Assembly: GCF_023078455.1 (NCBI RefSeq) | Contig: NZ_CP095740.1 | Span: 2,654,001 to 2,718,000 of the forward strand | Reading direction: 5' to 3' | Length of the DNA: 64,000 nucleotides | Source of the DNA: Luteibacter aegosomatis | GTDB lineage: Bacteria > Pseudomonadota > Gammaproteobacteria > Xanthomonadales > Rhodanobacteraceae | Part shown: one piece after another, positions 56,783-64,000 of the stretch | Numbering within the stretch: position 1 is the first letter of the stretch | Layout: every line of letters begins with the position of its first letter | Translations under genes and position numbers: made by a program | The notes under the pieces: generated by a model | The model's input: the letters and a program-made list of their open reading frames with translations, nothing else | Database searches by the model: none | What the model was told of the DNA's origin: nothing

Positions 56783-57429
56783 GCACCCTGCTTCCCGGCC
56801 ACGGCCAGATCATCAAGTTTGGTTTGAACCACACCGCGCTGCGGTGCGCTTTCGCCCATGGCGGCGATGGCCGCCTGATAGGCCTTGCGCGCCTCGTCGG
56901 CGCGTCCCAGCTTGACCAGCGCGTCACCGCGGAGTTCCGCCGCGAGCGAGGCGAACGCGGCGCCCTTCATCGCGTCGAGTGCGGCGATGGCGTCCTGCGG
57001 CTTGCCCTGGGCGTACTTCAGCTGGGCTTCGCGCAGCGTGAAAAGGGTTTTCAGCGTGTCGTCCGAGGCATGGGTCTTCGCCCATTCCAGATCGCCGGCC
57101 GCCTTGTCGAGCTGACCGTCCATCACGTTGCGCTGGGCACGCTCGCCCACCGCGAAGACCGACCACGCCGTGTCGGCGTAGTCCTTCATGAGGGTTTCGG
57201 TGCGCAGGTCGATCTCGTTCGTGCGTTTCTGCGCCACGGCGGCCTGCAAGGCGGAATACTCGGAGGCCGCGGCCTGCTCATGGCCGGCGCGATGGGACTT
57301 CCACTGCTGCCAGCCGAAGATGAGCACCAGACCGAGGGCGATGCCCACGACGATGCTGCCGCCGTTCTTGCGCAACCATTGCTGGACGCGTTCGCCCTGT
57401 TCGTAGTCGTCGTATACGTCGAATGCCAT
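56779..57429 (-). CDS. yfgM: YfgM-family TPR-like inner-membrane protein
   Basis: A 216-residue protein anchored by one membrane segment at about 22-41 (GGSIVVGIALGLVLIFGW), with a TPR-like periplasmic part (about 60-210). YfgM links the SecYEG translocon to periplasmic chaperones in E. coli. The DVYDDYEQGERVQQWLRKNG opening is typical. The stop overlaps the bamB start. ispG and hisS, which often lie on its 5' side in other gammaproteobacteria, are not here. Confidence 0.92.
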   Translation of the reverse strand: MAFDVYDDYEQGERVQQWLRKNGGSIVVGIALGLVLIFGWQQWKSHRAGHEQAAASEYSALQAAVAQKRTNEIDLRTETLMKDYADTAWSVFAVGERAQRNVMDGQLDKAAGDLEWAKTHASDDTLKTLFTLREAQLKYAQGKPQDAIAALDAMKGAAFASLAAELRGDALVKLGRADEARKAYQAAIAAMGESAPQRGVVQTKLDDLAVAGKQGA

Positions 57430-57575
57430 GCAGTCACCCGCTGCGCTCCGCGCAGCAAAACGTGGAAAAGGGCCTACGCCGACCGTCGGGGACGGCGGCG
57501 TGGATCAATAGGCAAGGATACCCGAAAAGTGCGCGCGGACGGCGCCACCGCGTGGGTAGCGCCGTTATGGCCCGG

Positions 57576-58568
57576 TCAGTTGGCGACCGGGGATGCCTTG
57601 CCGTCGCGCACGTCGACGTGGAAGCGGGCCACGTTGGCGCGGCGGAAGCTGTCGAGCTGCACCGGCTGGCCGTCGATGGACACCTGGGCGCCGGAGGCGT
57701 TGCCGATGCGGACGTCGAGGGCCCCGTCGCTGTGGTACGACTTCTGGGTACCGGCCGGGAGAATGCCGTATTCCAGGCGCGAGCCGTCGGCGGAGGTGAC
57801 CTCCACCCAACTGGCGGACGGCAGGTTGAGGCTCAGGCTGTGCGCGCCCTGGCCCTGACCCTGGGCGGCGCCGCTCGCCTCGCCCTCGGGCGTCGCCGCG
57901 GCAGTGGCCAGCGGGCTGCGCGCGACGGCATGGTCCAGCGACGGGAACATCGCCATCGATGCGAGCACGGGCTGCTGCTCATCCACGTGGGTCTCGGGCG
58001 ACGGCGACGGCGGGGTCGATGCGACCGTGTTCGGAGCGGTGGCGGCGATGGCGCTGGAGGTGGCCGGCGCCGGGGCATCCTGTTGCGCCACCGGCGTGGC
58101 GTCGAGCGGCGCGAGGCGGGGCATGTCGCGATCGAGCGTGCCGCGCACGCCCAACCAGACCATGGGAACCACGATGACCGCCGTCAGCACCACATAGGTA
58201 GCGGCCGTCACGTAGCGCTCGAGCAGGTACCGCGAGTGCGATACGCCACCGGTGACCACGAGTTCGGGCTGGCGCGGAGTGAGCCGGGCGACCTCGGCCT
58301 GGATGGCTTCGTCGTCGACGCCCACATGGCGGCCGTATTTGCCCAGGTAACCGGCGAGGTACACCTGGTAATCGATGCCGGAATAGTCGCCCGCTTCGAG
58401 CTGGCGCAGCAGGCGGCTGGGCAGGCGCAGCGCCTGGCCGCAGGCCTCCACGGTGTAGCCGCGCGCCTCTCGGGCGGCACGCAGACGCGAGCCGAAACCG
58501 GCTTCGTGCACGTGATCGATGATGACGCGACCGCTGGCGTCCGCTGGTTCGACCTGCTGCGGGTCCAT
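57576..58568 (-). CDS. rodZ: Cell-shape protein RodZ
   Basis: About 330 residues. A helix-turn-helix domain (LRAAREARGYTVEACGQALRLP) contacts MreB in the family, a transmembrane segment lies around residues 125-145 (TYVVLTAVIVVPMVWLGV), then a Pro/Ala-rich linker and a DUF4115 domain (SLNLPSASWVEVTSADG). ATG 58568 is chosen because AAGGAGG is 6 bases upstream; a longer start at 58661 would overlap pilF. In Pseudomonas and Xanthomonas it follows pilF. Confidence 0.9.
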   Translation of the reverse strand: MDPQQVEPADASGRVIIDHVHEAGFGSRLRAAREARGYTVEACGQALRLPSRLLRQLEAGDYSGIDYQVYLAGYLGKYGRHVGVDDEAIQAEVARLTPRQPELVVTGGVSHSRYLLERYVTAATYVVLTAVIVVPMVWLGVRGTLDRDMPRLAPLDATPVAQQDAPAPATSSAIAATAPNTVASTPPSPSPETHVDEQQPVLASMAMFPSLDHAVARSPLATAAATPEGEASGAAQGQGQGAHSLSLNLPSASWVEVTSADGSRLEYGILPAGTQKSYHSDGALDVRIGNASGAQVSIDGQPVQLDSFRRANVARFHVDVRDGKASPVAN

Positions 58569-58657
58569 GGCGTCCTCCTTGGAAATGGGTGCATCGCCGC
58601 CCGCGAACAGATCCTGCTCGCGTCCGTCACGCCCGGGGGTATTCGAGGGAACTGAAG

Positions 58658-59417
58658 TCATTGACGTGCGGTGGCTTCGATAGCATGCGCCGGTTCCGAA
58701 TCCGGGAACTGTTGGCGCAACCGTTTGGCGTAGTCCTGGGCACCCTCCCCGTTACCCAGACGGAGCTCGATATCGTGACCGAGCTTCAACGCGTCCGGAC
58801 TGGGATTCCCCAGCGCCTCGAAGCGCTGCAGGAAGGCGCGTGCCCGGAATGCATCGTTCTTAAGGTACAACACGTGAGCCATCTGATACAGGGCGTCGGC
58901 GTTGTTGGCGTTGCGATCGAGCGCCTTGCGGAAATATCCCTCCGCCGCGTCGTAGTCGTTGGACTGCATCTGGCAGGTGCCGGCATTGGCCAGGGCGAGA
59001 TCGGGCGTTTCGTAGAAGGGGTCGGCCAGGGCCTTGTCGAAATAAGGCTTGGCTTCCCCTCCGCGATGCTGCTTGCACAGGAACACGGCGAAGTTGTTGT
59101 TCACCGCACCGCTCTTGGGGTCCAATTCGGCAGCCTTGCGGTAATACAACTCGGCATTTGCCGGATCGTTGATGCGCTCGTAGAGAACGGCGATCACGGT
59201 ATTGGCCGGCACGTACTTGGGATCGAACTGCAGGGCCTTCTGCAGCTTTTCCATGGCGCCCTTGAGGTCGCCCTGCTCCATGTAACGTTGGCCGAGCTGG
59301 GTGTGGACTTCCGCGCCCTTGGCCCGGTTATCGGCCGCCGTCGTTGGGCGCAGGCCGGATCCGCCGCCGGCACAACCGGCGCACGCGAGAATGAGCCCCG
59401 ACAGCAAGACCCACCGG

Positions 59418-59428
<11 letters not shown>
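58658..59428 (-). CDS. pilF: Type IV pilus biogenesis/stability lipoprotein PilF (PilW)
   Basis: A 256-residue lipoprotein: signal peptide with lipobox CAGC (Cys19), then six TPR-like repeats ([38 protein letters not shown]). It helps assemble the PilQ secretin for type IV pili. Its start overlaps the rlmN stop by 11 bases and its end overlaps a possible rodZ start, so this is a tightly packed cluster. Confidence 0.93.
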
Positions 59429-60542
<1,114 letters not shown>

Positions 60543-60550
60543 GGCAATTC

Positions 60551-60976
60551 TCAGTGCGAAACGACTTCCGTCGTGCGGAAGAAGTAGGCGATCTCGACCG
60601 CGGCGGTCTCGGCGGCATCGGAGCCGTGGACGGCGTTGGCGTCGATCGATTCGGCGAAGTCGGCGCGAATGGTGCCCGGCGCGGCTTCCTTCGGATTGGT
60701 GGCACCCATGAGTTCGCGGTTCTTGAGGATGGCGCCCTCGCCTTCCAGCACCTGGATGACGACCGGACCGGAGATCATGAACTCGACGAGCGCCTTGAAG
60801 AACGGACGCTCCTTGTGCACGGCATAGAAGCCTTCGGCTTCGGCCTGGCTCAGCTGCTGCATGCGCTGGGCGACGACCTTGAGGCCGGCCTTCTCGAAAC
60901 GGGCGACGATTTCGCCGATGACGTTCTTCTTGACGGCATCCGGCTTGATGATCGAAAGGGTGCGCTCCAGCGCCAT
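60551..60976 (-). CDS. ndk: Nucleoside diphosphate kinase
   Basis: A 141-residue enzyme that balances NTP pools by phosphorylating NDPs through a phospho-histidine (NAVHGSDA, His118). [15 protein letters not shown] is the typical opening, and [13 protein letters not shown] a conserved block. GGAG stands 7 bases upstream. It is the first gene of the ndk-rlmN-pilF-rodZ run. A small hairpin at 61067-61082 lies upstream in the leader region. Confidence 0.97.
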   Translation of the reverse strand: MALERTLSIIKPDAVKKNVIGEIVARFEKAGLKVVAQRMQQLSQAEAEGFYAVHKERPFFKALVEFMISGPVVIQVLEGEGAILKNRELMGATNPKEAAPGTIRADFAESIDANAVHGSDAAETAAVEIAYFFRTTEVVSH

Positions 60977-61153
60977 GGGGGTGCTCCGGGAATGTGAAAA
61001 AAGAGACGGCAAATAAAAGAATACCGGGGCGGAAAGATGCGCCCGGTGGGAAGTCTGCAGCCAAAGCCGTCAGGAATGACGGACTTAGCGCACGAAATCT
61101 TGACAGATTCTAGCTGATCCGCAAGGCGTTTTGCAGGCCTGTCGCGGCGCACA

Positions 61154-61197
61154 TTGACCCTGGCGAAGCCCCGGGCGTATTCTCAAACAATCGTTTG
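61154..61197 (+). promoter_or_regulatory. Promoter and PsrA-like operator of the TetR/fadN unit
   Basis: TTGACC (61154-61159) and TATTCT (61178-61183) are spaced by 18 bases, and the palindrome CAAACAATCGTTTG (61184-61197) begins right after the -10 box. This matches the published PsrA consensus (G/C)AAAC-N2-4-GTTTG(C/G) from Pseudomonas, so the regulator would block its own initiation. Confidence 0.6.
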
Positions 61198-61229
61198 ATT
61201 CAAACCCCCAGCCCTCGGAGTCCTCCGAC

Positions 61230-61895
61230 ATGACGAGCGCACCCTACGCCTCCCGGGAACGCAGCACCAAGGAGCGGATCCTGGGCGCCGCCGAGGCCCT
61301 TTTCGCCACCCACGGCTTCGCCGGGGCCTCGCTCCGTCAGGTCACCGCCGCGGCCCGCGTCAATCTGGCGGCCGTCAACTACCACTTCGGCTCGAAGGAC
61401 AAACTCATCGAGGAAGTGTTCCGCCGACGCCTCGACGAGCTCAATACGCGCCGTCTGGCGGCCCTGGCGAAGGTGGCCGGCGAGCCCGGAACCACGCTGG
61501 AGGGTGTCCTCGACGCCTACATCCGTCCGGCCCTCGACCTCTCCCGCAGCGACGGCGGCGGCGCGGCCTTCGTTCGCGTCCTGGCCCGGGCCTACGCCGA
61601 ACACAACGAGACGCTGCGCCGGTTCCTCTCGGAAAACTACGGCCACGTGCTTCGCCAGTTCGCCGCCGAATTCGGGCGACTCTTGCCGAAATTGGGCAAA
61701 GAGGAGATCTACTGGCGCCTCGACATCGTGACCGGCGCGCTGACCTACGCCATGGCCGACTTCGGCATCATCCAGCGCAAGGGCGACGTCACCGAGCGCG
61801 ACCACCGCGAGGCCGCGGCCGACCACCTCATCCGCTTCGCCGCCGCCGGCATGCGCGCCGCCACCTCCCCATCCCACGCCACGGCCAGCCACTGA
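61230..61895 (+). CDS. TetR-family fatty-acid-type regulator (PsrA-like)
   Basis: A 221-residue TetR: helix-turn-helix at about 12-60 (ERILGAAEALFATHGFAGASLRQVTAAARVNLAAVNYHFGSKD in parts), then a C-terminal domain with RPALDLSRSDGGGAAFVRVLARAYAEHNE resembling PsrA and similar acyl-CoA or fatty-acid-responsive regulators. Its promoter holds a PsrA-type box, and the next gene is for beta-oxidation, which suggests fatty-acid-triggered control. The gene name is not assigned. Confidence 0.8.
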   Translation: MTSAPYASRERSTKERILGAAEALFATHGFAGASLRQVTAAARVNLAAVNYHFGSKDKLIEEVFRRRLDELNTRRLAALAKVAGEPGTTLEGVLDAYIRPALDLSRSDGGGAAFVRVLARAYAEHNETLRRFLSENYGHVLRQFAAEFGRLLPKLGKEEIYWRLDIVTGALTYAMADFGIIQRKGDVTERDHREAAADHLIRFAAAGMRAATSPSHATASH

Positions 61896-61930
61896 CCGGG
61901 ACGATCTTCTTTGCACCATCGGAGAACACC

Positions 61931-64000
61931 ATGACCGCAACACCGTTACGCATTCGCAAGGCCGCGGTACTCGGCGCCGGCGTCATGGGCGCGCAGATCG
62001 CCGCGCACCTGACGAACGCCAACGTGGAAACCGTGCTGTTCGACCTTCCCGCGAAGGAAGGTCCCAAGAGCGGCATCGCGCTCAAGGCCATCGCCAACCT
62101 GGCCAAGCTGTCCCCCGCGCCGCTGGCCGAGAAATCGCTGGGCGCCGCCATCATCCCGGCCAACTATGACGACGACCTCGGCCAGCTCGCCGACGTCGAC
62201 CTCGTGATCGAAGCCATCGCCGAGCGGATGGACTGGAAGCTCGACCTCTACACGAAGATCGCCCCGCACGTGTCGGCCACCGCCGTGCTGGCGAGCAACA
62301 CCTCGGGCCTGTCGATCAACGGCTTGGCCGAGGCGCTGCCGGAACAGCTGCGCCACCGCTTCACCGGCGTGCACTTCTTCAATCCGCCGCGCTACATGCA
62401 CCTGGTGGAGCTGATCCCCACGAAGCTGACCGACGCATCCGTGCTCGAAGGCCTGGAAGCCTTCCTCACCACCGCGCTGGGCAAGGGCGTGGTCTACGCG
62501 CGCGATACGCCCAACTTCATCGGCAACCGCATCGGCGTGTTCTCGATGCTGTCCACGATGTACCACACCGAAAAATTCGGCCTGGGCTTCGACACCGTCG
62601 ATGCGCTCACCGGCCCGGCCATCGGCCGTCCGAAGAGCGCCACCTATCGCACGGCCGACGTGGTGGGCCTGGATACCCTCGCCCACGTGGTCAAGACCAT
62701 GGGCGACACCCTGCCCGACGATCCCTGGCACAGCTATTTCCAGCCGCCCGCGTGGCTCAAGGGCCTGATCGACAAGGGCGCGCTCGGCCAGAAAACCGGC
62801 GCGGGCTTCTATCGCAAGGCGGGCAAGGACATCGTCGTGCTCGACCTGCAGAAGCAGGATTACCGCCCCTCCGAAGGCAAGGCGTCCGATGAGGTCGCCG
62901 CCATCCTCGCCATCAAGGATCCGGCCGAGAAGTTCGCCAAGCTGCGCGCATCGTCCGATACGCAGGCCCAGTTCCTCTGGGCCGTTTTCCGCGACCTCTT
63001 CCACTACACCGCCTACCACCTGGCCGACATCGCGGACACCGCGCGGGACGTCGACTTCGCCATCCGCTGGGGCTACGGCTGGAAGCTCGGTCCGTTCGAG
63101 TTGTGGCAGGCCGCGGGCTGGAAGCAGGTCGCCGGCTGGATCGCCGAGGACATCGCCGCCGGCAAGGCCATGAGCAACGCGCCTCTGCCCGCCTGGGTCA
63201 CTGCCCGCGACGGCGTGCACGGCAAGGGCGGCTCCTACTCGGCCAGCGCCGATGCCGAGAAGCCGCGCTCCACGCATCCGGTCTACCAGCGCCAGGCGTT
63301 CCCCGACCCCATCCTCGGCGAACGTTTCGACCAGGGCACCACCGTCTGGGAAAACGACGGTATCCGCCTGTGGACCACGGGCGACGGCATTGGCGTCATC
63401 TCGTTCAAGACCAAGATGCACACGGTCAACGACCATGTGCTCGACGGCATCCAGCATGCCATCGGCCTCGCCGAACAGCAGTTCCGCGGCGTGGTGCTGT
63501 GGCAGCCGTCGGAGCCGTTCTCGGCGGGCGCCGACCTCAAGGGCGCGCTCGGATTGTTGCAGGCCGGCAAGCTGGCCGAGTTCGAGGCGATGGTGGCTAA
63601 CTTCCAGGCCACCAGCATGCGCATCAAGTACTCGCTGGTGCCGGTGGTGGCCGCCGTGCGCGGCCTGGCCCTCGGCGGCGGCTGCGAGTTCCAGATGCAT
63701 TCGGCGCGCACCGTCGCCGCGCTGGAAAGCTACATCGGCCTGGTCGAGGCCGGCGTGGGCCTGCTGCCCGCCGGCGGCGGCCTGAAGGAACTGGCCGTAC
63801 GTGCCGCGCAAACCAACCCGGAAGACCCCTTCGAGGCGCTCAAGAAGGTGTTCGAGACGGTCGCCATGGCCAAGGTCTCGGGTAGCGCCCTCGAGGCCAA
63901 GTCGCTCGGCCTGCTGCGCAAGGACGACGTGGTCGTCTTCAACGCCTACGAACTGCTTCACGTCGCCAAGGCCCAGGCGCTGGCGATGGCCGAAGCCGGC
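61931..64000 (+). CDS. FadN-type 3-hydroxyacyl-CoA dehydrogenase/enoyl-CoA hydratase, 3' end missing
   Basis: An open frame of 690 codons runs to the right edge without a stop. Residues 8-200 hold the NAD domain VLGAGVMGAQIAAHL and the HFFNPPRYMHLVEL block of hydroxyacyl-CoA dehydrogenases; a second HCDH region follows, then from about 480 a crotonase-type domain with the oxyanion segments SEPFSAGADL and RGLALGGGCEFQMHS. The order dehydrogenase then hydratase fits FadN-type proteins, the reverse of FadB/FadJ. GGAG lies 7 bases upstream. A thiolase gene probably follows outside the window. Confidence 0.9.
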   Translation, partial: MTATPLRIRKAAVLGAGVMGAQIAAHLTNANVETVLFDLPAKEGPKSGIALKAIANLAKLSPAPLAEKSLGAAIIPANYDDDLGQLADVDLVIEAIAERMDWKLDLYTKIAPHVSATAVLASNTSGLSINGLAEALPEQLRHRFTGVHFFNPPRYMHLVELIPTKLTDASVLEGLEAFLTTALGKGVVYARDTPNFIGNRIGVFSMLSTMYHTEKFGLGFDTVDALTGPAIGRPKSATYRTADVVGLDTLAHVVKTMGDTLPDDPWHSYFQPPAWLKGLIDKGALGQKTGAGFYRKAGKDIVVLDLQKQDYRPSEGKASDEVAAILAIKDPAEKFAKLRASSDTQAQFLWAVFRDLFHYTAYHLADIADTARDVDFAIRWGYGWKLGPFELWQAAGWKQVAGWIAEDIAAGKAMSNAPLPAWVTARDGVHGKGGSYSASADAEKPRSTHPVYQRQAFPDPILGERFDQGTTVWENDGIRLWTTGDGIGVISFKTKMHTVNDHVLDGIQHAIGLAEQQFRGVVLWQPSEPFSAGADLKGALGLLQAGKLAEFEAMVANFQATSMRIKYSLVPVVAAVRGLALGGGCEFQMHSARTVAALESYIGLVEAGVGLLPAGGGLKELAVRAAQTNPEDPFEALKKVFETVAMAKVSGSALEAKSLGLLRKDDVVVFNAYELLHVAKAQALAMAEAG

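Noticed and set aside
61946..63961. A 671-codon open frame on the minus strand
   Set aside because: It is antisense to the FadN-type gene; its residues (His, Arg and Gly rich) show no motif and arise from the high-GC third positions of the real gene.

Overview
The window is GC-rich chromosomal DNA of a gammaproteobacterium, most likely Rhodanobacteraceae/Xanthomonadales (Luteibacter or Dyella type). That placement rests on the housekeeping block ndk-rlmN-pilF-rodZ-yfgM-bamB-der-moeB, the folD/guaB/guaA block, the strong G/C third-position bias and the REP-type intergenic repeats. It is an inference from gene content and style, because no rRNA or tRNA gene is present.

Layout. 0-20 kb is mostly ordinary: a TetR tail, gph, a beta-lactamase-fold hydrolase, a LytS/LytTR pair, msrB-msrA, an OmpR-type two-component system divergent from a MipA/OmpV porin, a small MbcA/ParS-like protein, zwf, an SDR, yjjX, pgm, an RcsB-like regulator divergent from an HATPase-like/Hpt protein, a sirtuin, tadA, tag, an old yellow enzyme, yghZ and yghU. 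20-43 kb is accessory. Ten transcription factors (TetR, XRE, MarR, AraC, LysR) each sit beside, usually divergent from, one redox or detoxification gene (SDRs, quinone reductase, O-methyltransferase, MBL hydrolases, MFS pump), with clear palindromic or direct-repeat operators in several gaps. About 43.3-47.9 kb is AT-richer and decayed. It holds a broken SDR, scraps of an alpha/beta hydrolase and of conjugation gene trbI, an intact TetR, a DUF302 protein, an amidase and a shattered zinc-type dehydrogenase, and it ends at the 3' end of guaA. The last ~80 bases of guaA have foreign codon usage, which fits an old integrative element at the known guaA hotspot.

47.9-64 kb is core: guaA-guaB, folD, a GNAT gene, rhodanese-MoeB, der, the outer-membrane and cell-shape cluster bamB-yfgM-rodZ-pilF, rlmN, ndk, and at the right edge a TetR regulator with a PsrA-like box followed by a FadN-type beta-oxidation gene cut by the window end.

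How it works together: central carbon and nucleotide genes (zwf, pgm, guaAB, folD, ndk) flank a large set of locally regulated redox switches (OYE, YghZ/YghU, Msr, SDRs). REP-like hairpins punctuate the intergenic spaces around the core genes, and one of them supplies the C-terminal codons of the LytTR regulator. The most unusual items are the RcsB-like regulator with a divergent RcsD-like Hpt partner, and the decayed guaA island.
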